Shown here piece by piece: positions 1-5,279 of a stretch of DNA of 45,398 bases. Source of the DNA: an uncultured Clostridium sp. (GTDB lineage: Bacteria; Bacillota; Clostridia; Lachnospirales; Lachnospiraceae); NCBI GenBank assembly GCA_947575275.1, contig CANPMS010000016.1, positions 1 through 45,398 on the forward strand, given 5' to 3'. Below the pieces are notes generated by a model. That model was not told the DNA's origin. It did no database searches and was given only the letters and a program-made list of their open reading frames with translations. Each line of letters begins with the position of its first letter. The stretch's first letter is position 1. The translations under genes were made by a program, and so were the position numbers.

Positions 1-333
1 ATCAGGGCTCACAGTATACTTCAAAAGCATTCGTAGAATTCTGCGAATCTGTCCACGTCACACAGAGTATGAGCAAAGCCGGATATCCATATGACAATGC
101 GCCGATGGAAAGATACTTCAACACATTAAAAAATGAATGCACGAATCTGTACGAATTCCAAACGGAGGAAGCGCTGTATCAGGCGGTAGAAGAATTTGCC
201 TACGTCAGCTATAACCATGTCCGTCCCCATAGTTTTAACGGATACCGTACACCCTATCAGGCACGTATCGCATCATAAAAAGCAAAGCGATATTTTTTAG
301 CCACAAGTGTTACAAAAATGCTTGACCACAACA
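1..333 (+). mobile_element. IS3-family insertion sequence, right end (truncated by window edge)
   Basis: This is the 3' part of an IS3-family element. The end of the orfB transposase (3-278) is followed by about 55 bp that finish near 333 in TGCTTGACCACAACA. The terminal CA fits the usual TG...CA ends of IS3 elements. The left end lies outside the window, so the inverted repeat cannot be paired and the boundary is approximate. Confidence 0.6.
3..278 (+). CDS. IS3-family transposase OrfB, C-terminal fragment (partial at window start)
   Basis: The frame is open from base 3 with no start in the window. The segment SMSKAGYPYDNAPMERYF is the conserved last third of the DDE integrase core of IS3/IS150 OrfB proteins; the E of APMERYF is the likely third catalytic acidic residue. 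It is followed by the usual NxVRPH and GYRTPYQ motifs near the C terminus. The protein would cut and join IS ends together with OrfA. Only about 91 residues are visible of an expected 270-300, so intactness cannot be judged. It sits in host DNA about 1.6 kb outside the prophage. Confidence 0.9.
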   Translation, partial: QGSQYTSKAFVEFCESVHVTQSMSKAGYPYDNAPMERYFNTLKNECTNLYEFQTEEALYQAVEEFAYVSYNHVRPHSFNGYRTPYQARIAS

Positions 334-422
334 AATATGGAATCTTGATATATTATATACTTAAGAAAACATCCGGAAGACCGATAAAGCATATCTGTCT
401 GGTGAGAACAATTAGCTAAGTA

Positions 423-455
423 AGCCGCCTGATTTTTACAAAAATAGGGCGGTTT
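423..455. terminator. hairpin downstream of the host holin-like toxin
   Basis: The sequence reads GCCGCC, then GATTTTTACAAAAATA, then GGGCGGT, so a GC arm pair closes over an inner ATTTTT/AAAAAT pairing. It overlaps the toxin stop, the layout seen where an antisense RNA and a toxin mRNA end over each other. I did not find a convincing plus-strand promoter for an antisense RNA here. Confidence 0.45.
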
Positions 456-534
456 ACCTATTTTTCATATTGATAATTGCTATGACTAACATGGCAATAC
501 CCAAGATAATCTGAAATTCCTGGTATGTACTCAT
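454..534 (-). CDS. putative holin-like toxin (type I toxin family), host copy
   Basis: A 26-residue ORF starting MSTYQEFQIILGIAML, with one hydrophobic helix (about residues 8-22) and a basic tail (NMKNR). A strong ribosome site, AAAGGAG, lies 8 bases before the ATG. Size and pattern (polar N terminus with YQ/YE, single membrane span, Lys/Arg tail) match the Hol_Tox holin-like peptides, which act in the membrane and are usually held off by an antisense RNA. The stop is followed by an inverted repeat at 423-455 (GCCGCC...GGGCGGT) that could end transcripts from either strand. It is related in type, not in detail, to the two prophage copies at 2091 and 3176. Confidence 0.7.
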   Translation of the reverse strand: MSTYQEFQIILGIAMLVIAIINMKNR

Positions 535-572
535 AAGTACCACTCCTTTCGCAAGATATTATTTCCATTTTA

Positions 573-708
573 GGATTACCCCCTGCATACGAGGGATTTG
601 AGTTTTATCTGAACTGCTGAGTTTAATGTGGGAACCGTTTTGCCTTATAATCTTAAAGTCATTTTAAGGAGAGTGCTTTAGACTCACCCCTGCACATGCA
701 GGGAATAC
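573..708. repeat. two CRISPR-repeat-like palindromic units (degenerate)
   Basis: Bases 681-708 (GACTCACCCCTGCACATGCAG...) contain a 7 bp palindrome, CCCTGCA/TGCAGGG, and on the minus strand resemble a type I-E repeat of the GTATTCCC...GGGGTGA class. A weaker copy lies at 573-600 (CCCCCTGCATACGAGGG). The units are 108 bp apart, which does not fit a 61 bp repeat-spacer period, and no third copy is placed at the expected step. At most this is a relic of an array. No cas gene is in the window. Confidence 0.25.
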
Positions 709-1347
709 ACGTGTTTCCTAACGAAATCACTAATATGAGTTTTTCGTCCCTAGAAATACCCCCTCTTTGTTATTTCAAAAAAAGTTGCTTATCCAGTAGA
801 ATGATTCATAATACACTCCCTTTCTTAAACTTAAGTATTTGAATTGAGCATAGCGATTCAAATATTTTTAGCTTTTCCTAGTACTTTCTCAAAGCAAACG
901 ATGCCACCATCATGGAACATAGACTCCATTGAATCTCCCCTTACACTGATTGCATAATCTGCCCTTTGGCTCTCCGATGTAAATGAGCACTTGAATGATA
1001 TTTAATATACCGCTAAAAGTTTGTTTGTCAATCACAAATAATATATATTATAATTAAATCTCATTTATTTTCTATAATTCTGTATTGAATAATCAATATG
1101 TATAAAGTGATGAGGGATGAAAGGCAGTAGAAAAATATTTTAACAACAAAACTGCCAGGCAGGGAAATGAAATCCTGATGGCATCTCCCGAAGCCATAGT
1201 GGATTCACATAAACAATTATTCTGACACTATTTGAATGAATATTGGGTTAACGCTGTAATATTTGTTGTAATAGAAGATTTTTAATCCATCTGATAATAG
1301 GAGGAAAGCCCATATGATAACGTGGATAAATGGACAAGAGGAAAAAA
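709..1347. other. AT-rich host intergenic region, no convincing gene
   Basis: No ORF with a plausible ribosome site and family resemblance is visible. It contains a 9 bp inverted repeat (TATTTGAAT/ATTCAAATA, 836-864) followed by a short T run, possibly a weak terminator. A short open stretch around 1125-1224 (VEKYFNNKTARQGNEILM) lacks a start and looks like a gene relic. At 1302-1316 an AGGAGG is followed by ATG, but the frame runs straight into the cotJC terminator and antisense to cotJC. Confidence 0.5.
836..864. repeat. 9 bp inverted repeat
   Basis: TATTTGAAT and ATTCAAATA are separated by 11 bases and followed by TTTTTA on the plus strand. The stem has little GC, so termination would be weak. 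Confidence 0.4.
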
Positions 1348-1366
1348 GAGCCGCACCCGGCGGCTC
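1348..1366 (-). terminator. Rho-independent terminator of cotJC
   Basis: A perfect 7 bp stem, GAGCCGC/GCGGCTC, with a 5-base loop is followed on the minus strand by TTTTTT (1342-1347). It starts 8 bases after the cotJC stop. A shorter T run on the other side may make it work in both directions. Confidence 0.9.
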
Positions 1367-1373
1367 AAATTTT

Positions 1374-1904
1374 TCATTGGCAGCTATTTTGTCCTGTCAT
1401 TTTATCAAAAGCAGGGTTGAACGCGTAGAAATTCCGACTGTTCAGATGATCCTGCACATCACGCAGCGCCTCACCAAACCGCTGGAAGTGCACTAATTCA
1501 CGTTCCCTAAGGAATCGAATCGGATCGCATACCTCATGGTCTTTTACCATGCGAAGAATATTATCATAGGTAGTACGGGCTTTCTGTTCTGCTGCAAGAT
1601 CCTCAAACAAATCCGTAATCGGATCGCCCTTGGACTGAAACTCGCAGGCATTAAACGGAACTCCGCCTGCCGACTGAGGCCAGATGCCTGTAGTATGGTC
1701 AATATAGTACGGACCAAAGCCTGATTCCTCAATCTGCTTCGGAGTCAGGTTGCGGGTAAGCTGATGGACGATGGAGGCAATAATCTCCCAGTGTGCCAGC
1801 TCTTCCGTTCCAATATCCGTAAGGATTGCTTTTCCCTTTTCATAGGGCATAGCATAACGCTGGGACAAATATCTCATGGCAGCAGCTGACTCTCCGTCTG
1901 GTCC
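1374..1904 (-). pseudogene. cotJC: CotJC spore coat protein / manganese catalase, body of the gene, cut by the prophage
   Basis: From the GG core at 1904 the minus strand reads PDGESAAAMRYLSQRYAMPY and continues through TDIGTEELAHWE, GGVPF, KGDPI, AAEQKARTTYDNI and RELVHFQRFGEA. This is the di-manganese catalase ferritin-like fold of CotJC, with the metal-ligand pattern E...EExxH and later E...ExxH. CotJC is made in the mother cell and built into the spore coat. About 35 N-terminal residues (including YGG) are missing. Upstream the frame runs into phage DNA (to 2000) without a normal start or ribosome site, so this half should be silent. The missing codons are at the other prophage end (45344-45398), and the rejoined gene is in frame. 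Confidence 0.93.
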
Positions 1905-1927
1905 GCCGTACTGTAAAAACCAATAAT
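1890..1927. other. attL: left prophage-host junction
   Basis: Host cotJC sequence runs up to the core dinucleotide CC (1903-1904). Phage DNA follows: GCCG, then TACTG-TAA-AAACCAATAAT (1909-1927). That arm is the reverse complement, apart from the central TAA (16 of 19 positions), of ATTATTGGTTT-CAG-CAGTA at 45321-45339. Joining the two phage halves around CC gives a 48 bp attP with symmetric arms, the usual architecture of large serine recombinase sites. Confidence 0.88.
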
Positions 1928-1961
1928 GGTTAATTTGCACTCCCCATCTTTTCAAAACCTC

Positions 1962-1990
1962 TTGAATCCTAACGCCAGATGTGTTATAGT
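1962..1990 (+). promoter_or_regulatory. promoter of antisense RNA, copy A
   Basis: TTGAAT (1962-1967), a 17-base spacer, then TATAGT (1985-1990), pointing right toward the toxin 3' end. The same element is conserved in copy B at 3052-3080, where the -10 is TATATT. Confidence 0.75.
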
Positions 1991-1996
1991 AAAGAT

Positions 1997-2100
1997 ACAA
2001 AAGGGAAAGCCATAGAAGCGGCTCTACCCCAGAAAATGAATTGACTTAACGCCTTACAGCGTCAGCCGTCACTATTGCGAGTAGTGGCGGCTATTTCTTT
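1997..2100 (+). ncRNA. putative antisense RNA antitoxin, copy A
   Basis: Start predicted about 7 bases after TATAGT. The end is set by an 11 bp hairpin with one G-U pair (AGCCGTCACTA / TAGTGGCGGCT, 2064-2092) followed by ATTTCTTT. The RNA of about 104 bases overlaps the last codons and 3' region of the toxin gene on the opposite strand. This layout is known for type I toxin-antitoxin pairs such as txpA/ratA. No homology to a named RNA is claimed; the call rests on promoter, terminator and overlap, each seen twice. Confidence 0.65.
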
Positions 2101-2180
2101 CCCTTAAAAATCTGATAAAGCAGACTGATAAGGGCAACAATGAACGTACAGAACGAAAAGAAATCCTGATATGTAATCAT
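2091..2180 (-). CDS. putative holin-like toxin, prophage copy A
   Basis: A 29-residue peptide, MITYQDFFSFCTFIVALISL followed by LYQIFKGKK. It has a polar start with the YQDF motif, one membrane helix at about residues 7-24, and a basic end. A perfect AGGAGGG site precedes the ATG by 7 bases. It fits the Hol_Tox peptide family, whose overexpressed members damage the membrane. An antisense RNA is predicted against its 3' end. It stands between the left attachment site and a lysin gene relic, with its own promoter near 2279. Confidence 0.75.
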   Translation of the reverse strand: MITYQDFFSFCTFIVALISLLYQIFKGKK

Positions 2181-2278
2181 CGTATCGCCCTCCTTTCTTT
2201 CGTCTGGAGGGCTGTTATACCCTCCGCAAAATACAAGAGGGATAAAGCCGCCTGGCTCTATGGTTTCCCATGTATCAA

Positions 2279-2287
2279 ATCATACCA
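2279..2287 (-). promoter_or_regulatory. extended -10 promoter of toxin copy A
   Basis: On the minus strand TGGTATGAT, an extended -10 (TGnTATGAT), lies about 100 bases before the toxin ATG. No clear -35. The identical element occurs at 3360-3368 before copy B, just beyond the lysin stop. Confidence 0.5.
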
Positions 2288-2320
2288 TATTCCACACTCT
2301 GCCGCGATAATATTTTTACA

Positions 2321-2406
2321 CTATTCCTTTAACAGCGCCTCCCAGGTTTTTCGCCCAACGGTTCCCGGGTAGCTGACAGTGAGTCTGGAGTCTGCCTGAA
2401 ACCATA
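2321..2406 (-). pseudogene. endolysin C-terminal relic (peptidoglycan-binding domain)
   Basis: The minus strand reads WFQADSRLTVSYPGTVGRKT then WEALLKE and a stop. It matches the last 28 residues of the intact endolysin at 3402 (RFQTDSGISVNYPGTVG...), with several replacements. There is no start and similarity ends abruptly near 2406. The divergence suggests a relic of a related lysin gene, not a recent copy of the neighbour. Confidence 0.8.
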
Positions 2407-2434
2407 GCTTTAAAAATTATTTGTGCCAACTTAA

Positions 2435-2470
2435 AGCAAAGGAGCGGTGGCAAGTTCCGCTCTCTTTGCT
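2435..2470 (-). terminator. hairpin at the end of the small ORF 2469-2648
   Basis: AGCAAAG-GAGCGG and CCGCTC-T-CTTTGCT pair over 13 bp with one bulge and a 9-base loop. It begins at the stop codon of the minus-strand ORF. The T tract after it is poor, so it may be a 3' stabiliser more than a strong terminator. Confidence 0.6.
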
Positions 2471-2648
2471 ACTCGATTGTTAAATTCTCGGTTACAATCC
2501 CCAATGCTTCAAGTTTAGCTTTCGCCTTGCGGAGCTGGTTAGATAATTCCTTATCTTTATCCTCCGCTTTCTGAATTCGCTGTAAGTCTGTGTAAATATC
2601 AATCATAATTGCGGCTTGCTCTTTCTCTGTCATCTCCGATACCTCCAT
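2469..2648 (-). CDS. small hypothetical coiled protein
   Basis: I choose the ATG at 2648 (MEVSEMTEKEQAAIMIDIYT) because AAAGGAG lies 8 bases before it; an in-frame ATG 24 bases upstream has no such site. The 59-residue product is highly charged and predicted all-helical, with a heptad-like stretch (LQRIQKAEDKDKELSNQLRK). I do not recognise a family. It is second in a leftward pair with the RHH gene at 2742, but it also has its own promoter (2702-2730) carrying the same operator-like repeat, which suggests co-regulation. Its place next to attL makes it one candidate for an excision helper, without direct support. Confidence 0.65.
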   Translation of the reverse strand: MEVSEMTEKEQAAIMIDIYTDLQRIQKAEDKDKELSNQLRKAKAKLEALGIVTENLTIE

Positions 2649-2701
2649 CTTCCCATTCTCCTTTCCGTTCATCAGATTTACTTGCCTTATCTGACAATAT
2701 T

Positions 2702-2747
2702 ATTGTAGCATATTTAAACTATTCTGCCAAGCATTTTTAAACTATTC
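2702..2747 (-). promoter_or_regulatory. promoter and operator-like repeats upstream of 2469-2648
   Basis: Minus strand: TTGGCA (2725-2730), 17 bases, TACAAT (2702-2707). GAATAGTTTAAAAATGCTTG lies directly over the -35 (2728-2747), and a second copy, GAATAGTTTAAATATGCTA, lies in the spacer (2706-2724). The same repeat abuts the -35 of the RHH gene promoter. Confidence 0.7.
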
Positions 2748-2930
2748 CTTCGATATTTTTTCATCCACGCACATTTCAATAAATGCAGACAAGGACATTC
2801 CTGCCGCCTTTGCCGCCGCCCGATACTCTACTTTCTTCCCTTTTCCCGCCATAACTGTAATTCTATCATATTTCTCTTTTTGGTATTCATTCACATAAGC
2901 AAATGCCGCTTTTTTATCTGCAAACGCCAT
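2742..2930 (-). CDS. ribbon-helix-helix (Arc/CopG-like) DNA-binding protein
   Basis: The 62-residue product begins MAFADKKAAFAYVNEYQKEK and ends in AAKAAGMSLSAFIEMCVDEKI. The segment YDRITVMAGKGKK is the likely DNA-contacting beta strand; the rest gives the two helices of an Arc-type fold. GGAGGTGAGGGG sits right before the ATG. Such proteins act as dimers and often control their own promoter or serve as antitoxins. No toxin partner is adjacent other than the downstream helical ORF. Three copies of AGTTTAAA-type repeats at its own and the next promoter are probable binding sites. Confidence 0.8.
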   Translation of the reverse strand: MAFADKKAAFAYVNEYQKEKYDRITVMAGKGKKVEYRAAAKAAGMSLSAFIEMCVDEKISKE

Positions 2931-2953
2931 CCCCTCACCTCCTGCCTGATTCC

Positions 2954-2995
2954 ATATTATCAGCTACGGGAAATTTTTTCAAGCATTTTTAAACT
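2954..2995 (-). promoter_or_regulatory. promoter and operator of the RHH gene
   Basis: Minus strand: TTGAAA (2977-2982), 17 bases, TAATAT (2954-2959). AGTTTAAAAATGCTTG (2980-2995) overlaps the -35, in the same arrangement as at 2728-2747, so one regulator may control both promoters. Confidence 0.65.
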
Positions 2996-3086
2996 TTTTT
3001 ACAAATACGTAAAATAAAATTTTACGGTGCTCCCCGTCTTCTCAAAACCTCTTGAATCCTAACGCAAGATGTGTTATATTAAAGAT

Positions 3087-3185
3087 ACAAAAGGGAAAGC
3101 CATAGAAGCGGCTACCCTCGAAATAATGTTAAACTAACGTTTTACGTCAGCCGTCACTATTCGCAGTAGTGGCGGCTATTTCCGT
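3087..3185 (+). ncRNA. putative antisense RNA antitoxin, copy B
   Basis: Promoter TTGAAT (3052-3057), 17 bases, TATATT (3075-3080). The terminator hairpin AGCCGTCACTA / TAGTGGCGGCT (3149-3177) is followed by ATTTCCGTTTT. The RNA covers the end of toxin copy B on the other strand. It differs from copy A in the middle part (about 3110-3145), so each RNA may be specific for its own toxin. Confidence 0.6.
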
Positions 3186-3271
3186 TTTCCCTTGAAGATT
3201 GTATAACATAACCCCACAAGGGCGCAAATGAATATTCCAATCTGAATCAAATCAGAGTATGTAACATACAT
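3176..3271 (-). CDS. putative holin-like toxin, prophage copy B
   Basis: A 31-residue peptide, MYVTYSDLIQIGIFICALVG then LCYTIFKGKRK. Same plan as copy A: TYxD near the start, one membrane helix, C-terminal FKGKRK. AGGAGGGC lies 7 bases before the first ATG; a second in-frame ATG is at 3267 on the plus-strand complement only and is not used here. Only the ends resemble copy A; the helix has diverged. It follows the lysin gene by about 130 bases and has its own extended -10 (3360-3368). Confidence 0.75.
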   Translation of the reverse strand: MYVTYSDLIQIGIFICALVGLCYTIFKGKRK

Positions 3272-3401
3272 TGGCAACGCCCTCCTTTCTTTCGTCTGGA
3301 GGGTTAGCCCCTCCGCAAAAGAGGGGAGCCGCCTGGCTCTATGGTTTCCCATGTATCAAATCATACCATATTCCACATTCTGCCGCAATAATATTTTTAC
3401 A

Positions 3402-4127
3402 TTATCCTTTCAACAATACCTCCCAGGTTTTTCGCCCAACGGTTCCTGGGTAGTTGACAGAAATACCAGAATCTGTCTGAAACCGCTTAACCGCTGCCTC
3501 TGTACCGCTTCCAAAAATACCATCGATGCCGTTGGTGTCATACCCTTTTGCCACCAGAAGATGCTGAAGAGTTTTGACATAGCTGCACCGATGCCCTTTA
3601 ACCAGTGACGGTAAGGCAACGTCTAAATCCAGCACGCATTTATGAGGGTCTACCTCCGCGGTATAGTCAATCCATTTCGGCTTTCCCCAGTGTGTCCATC
3701 CGTTTGCAGACAGACTGCGATGCTGATAGTTTGCCGCAGAGCTTGCCATCTCTGCCACCGTATCATCTCCAAGGTAGATGCCAACGTGGTACATGCGACC
3801 GGAGCTGTTACGCTTAAACACCAAGCACACCTGGTTTTTCGGAAGGCTTGCCGCTACACCCTTCTGTGGGCAGGACTGGTAATATCCCTGCGCAGTATCA
3901 TCATATCCCGAAAGCGGCATCAGGAACCCGGAACAGTCCGCAGCCATTTTCCCCGCGCCAACGGCAAGCTTTTTATCGTAATAGGAGCGCGGATAGCTGG
4001 CAGAGCCATAGTCACGATACAGCCTGTCCATAAGTGCAGCGGTAATCTTTTCGCTGTTCGCCCCCCAGACATATAGCCAGGACGATGCCGCAAGTGCATA
4101 CTCTTTCACTTCTTTTTGAGTTTTCAT
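3402..4127 (-). CDS. endolysin: NlpC/P60-like peptidase plus peptidoglycan-binding domain
   Basis: Cuts host peptidoglycan at lysis. Residues about 10-165 (from MKTQKEVKEYA) form a cysteine peptidase domain with catalytic Cys in AADCSGFLMPL and His in RMYHVGIYLGD. After a linker, residues about 180-240 are a PG_binding_1 repeat (LQHLLVAKGYDTNGIDGIFG...AAVKRFQ). I place the start at 4127 because GGAGG lies 9 bases upstream; an in-frame ATG 21 bases earlier lacks a site. No signal peptide, so release depends on the holin just upstream (4148-4567). It is the last gene of the late operon. Confidence 0.93.
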   Translation of the reverse strand: MKTQKEVKEYALAASSWLYVWGANSEKITAALMDRLYRDYGSASYPRSYYDKKLAVGAGKMAADCSGFLMPLSGYDDTAQGYYQSCPQKGVAASLPKNQVCLVFKRNSSGRMYHVGIYLGDDTVAEMASSAANYQHRSLSANGWTHWGKPKWIDYTAEVDPHKCVLDLDVALPSLVKGHRCSYVKTLQHLLVAKGYDTNGIDGIFGSGTEAAVKRFQTDSGISVNYPGTVGRKTWEVLLKG

Positions 4128-4147
4128 AGTCTTAAACCTCCATTTCA

Positions 4148-4567
4148 TTATTTCTTGCTATCTGGTTTCTTCTGTAAAATATCAATCGCCTTTGTGATCA
4201 CGTCCGGCATAGGCAATCCCATCAGACCGGCATTTTCCACAATCGAAATCAACTCATTTGCGATAAACGCAATGATCACTGCATCACGGATGTAATTTGT
4301 GTTAATGACCAAATCAAGACGATATGCCACCAGCACAAAAACCAGTGTCATGCACTTTCTGCAAAGACCTTTCCAACAGATTTTTGATTCCAGTGCCCCA
4401 CTATCCGTTTTACTGCTCTTATGGAACACCCCAGCGACAATCAGACCTGACAGATAGTCAACCGCCATAAAAATAATCAGTGTTGCCAGTCCTGCATCCC
4501 AACCGCCGAACAGTGACGCAATCAGACCGCCAATAATGCCAATACCCGTACAAATTCCCTCTTTCAT
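4148..4567 (-). CDS. phage holin (toxin secretion/phage lysis holin family)
   Basis: Forms membrane lesions that let the endolysin reach the wall. The product (MKEGICTGIGIIGGLIASLF...) has hydrophobic segments at about residues 5-22, 28-45, 70-88 and 95-112, with the family motif AVDYLSGLIVAGVF and the usual LSIVENAGLMGLPMP stretch. The start at 4567 is chosen for AAGGAAGG 10 bases upstream; the earlier ATG (4597) sits in the arm of a terminator hairpin. It ends 20 bases before the endolysin start. Confidence 0.93.
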   Translation of the reverse strand: MKEGICTGIGIIGGLIASLFGGWDAGLATLIIFMAVDYLSGLIVAGVFHKSSKTDSGALESKICWKGLCRKCMTLVFVLVAYRLDLVINTNYIRDAVIIAFIANELISIVENAGLMGLPMPDVITKAIDILQKKPDSKK

Positions 4568-4597
4568 CCTTTTAACCTTCCTTCTGTGTTTTGACAT

Positions 4598-4648
4598 GAA
4601 AAAACACGCCCCATGACTTCATACAACCGTCATACAGCGTGTTTTTTC
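4598..4648. terminator. bidirectional terminator between tail genes and lysis genes
   Basis: A perfect 12 bp stem, GAAAAAACACGC / GCGTGTTTTTTC, gives A and T tracts on both sides, so it can end transcription either way. It stands between the late structural genes and the holin, so lysis genes may be expressed by read-through, by a promoter in the loop region, or at reduced level. Confidence 0.8.
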
Positions 4649-4669
4649 GTTTACTTGGGATTACTTTGA

Positions 4670-4795
4670 TTACTGCACCATTCCACTACAATCAAGGTCA
4701 ATCAACAATTCCTTCACCTGCTCCTTGATTTTTTCAGGAACATCAGCAAAATCCTTTTTCCCCTTTACAATCAGGACTGCATAAATCACTGCCAT
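4670..4795 (-). CDS. CD1375-type small phage protein
   Basis: A 41-residue ORF, MAVIYAVLIVKGKKDFADVP then EKIKEQVKELLIDLD. AAAGGA is 10 bases upstream. It matches the pattern of the short CD1375-like proteins (MAxIYAxLIxKGxKTFxDVP) encoded after tail fibre genes in clostridial phages; their role is not known. A longer in-frame version from 4846 would overlap the stop of the previous ORF by one base (TGATG) and add 17 residues; I prefer the short form by comparison with its paralogue. Confidence 0.75.
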   Translation of the reverse strand: MAVIYAVLIVKGKKDFADVPEKIKEQVKELLIDLDCSGMVQ

Positions 4796-4845
4796 TTCTT
4801 TCACATCCTTTCTGAATAAAATTTTTATGATAAACTGAAGAATCA

Positions 4846-4953
4846 TCAGTCATCACCTTCTAAAATATCCATGACCACCTTTTTCAACTTCTCTGGCACG
4901 TCATCCATCGTCTTTATGCCCTTTCTGATAAGGTCAGCGTATATCTTTGCCAT
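4846..4953 (-). CDS. CD1375-type small phage protein, paralogue
   Basis: A 35-residue ORF, MAKIYADLIRKGIKTMDDVP then EKLKKVVMDILEGDD. It shares the frame of its downstream neighbour (M-A-x-I-Y-A-x-L-I-x-K-G...DVPEK), so the two are tandem paralogues about 30-40 percent alike by eye. GGGGTGG provides the ribosome site. It lies directly after the 88-residue ORF in the late operon. Function unknown. Confidence 0.75.
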   Translation of the reverse strand: MAKIYADLIRKGIKTMDDVPEKLKKVVMDILEGDD

Positions 4954-4970
4954 AATCATCCACCCCTTTC

Positions 4971-5237
4971 TCAACCTAATATTTCATACACTTCACATAA
5001 AGCAAGTTGTGTGTCAATAACCTGTTTTTCCAGGATCGAGTTCTTTTCGCTAATCAGATTGATATACTCCTCCTTGGTGTACTGGGTCAGGTCATATTCA
5101 TAGCCTCCAAATCCCGGCTGTTCATCGGTTCCCGGTTCAGATACCGGGGTGATATTTTCTGAAATCCAAACAGAAAACTCATCAATCACCTTCGGCTCCG
5201 GCTGCTGGACGCTTCTCACTTTCTGATACTGTTTCAT
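4971..5237 (-). CDS. hypothetical tail-region protein
   Basis: 88 residues beginning MKQYQKVRSVQQPEPKVIDE, with a proline/glutamate-rich first half and a helical second half (TKEEYINLISEKNSILEKQV). It is cotranscribed after the tail fibre gene (42-base gap) and before the CD1375 pair. This is the place of fibre-associated accessory or XkdX-like genes, but I see no sequence match to a named family. The C-terminal helix could form a coiled coil with a partner. Confidence 0.7.
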   Translation of the reverse strand: MKQYQKVRSVQQPEPKVIDEFSVWISENITPVSEPGTDEQPGFGGYEYDLTQYTKEEYINLISEKNSILEKQVIDTQLALCEVYEILG

Positions 5238-5279
5238 TCTTCTTTTACCGCCTTTCTCAATGCTGTTTTTATTAATTGA

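Larger units (their letters stand above)
1937..2403. repeat. diverged duplicated segment, copy A
   Basis: Order of parts: antisense RNA promoter, hairpin, toxin ORF, then the 3' end of an endolysin gene. The same order recurs at 3024-3487 with many substitutions. The outer parts (1945-2020 and 2255-2403) are most alike; the toxin coding part has diverged most. The lysin piece here is only a fragment. Confidence 0.8.
3024..3487. repeat. diverged duplicated segment, copy B
   Basis: Counterpart of 1937-2403: antisense promoter, terminator hairpin, toxin, and the 3' end of the lysin, which here continues into the complete gene. The left border is next to a perfect hairpin, CGTAAAAT-AAA-ATTTTACG (3008-3026). 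Confidence 0.8.

Noticed and set aside
1314..1496. ORF of 60 codons on the plus strand with an AGGAGG-like site
   Set aside because: It passes through the cotJC terminator and then runs antisense to cotJC; the protein has no family likeness. At most the first 11 codons are a relic.
1905..2000. N-terminal extension of the CotJC frame into phage DNA
   Set aside because: It begins with TTG without a ribosome site and consists of reversed antisense-RNA promoter sequence. It is the accidental open frame of the attL junction.
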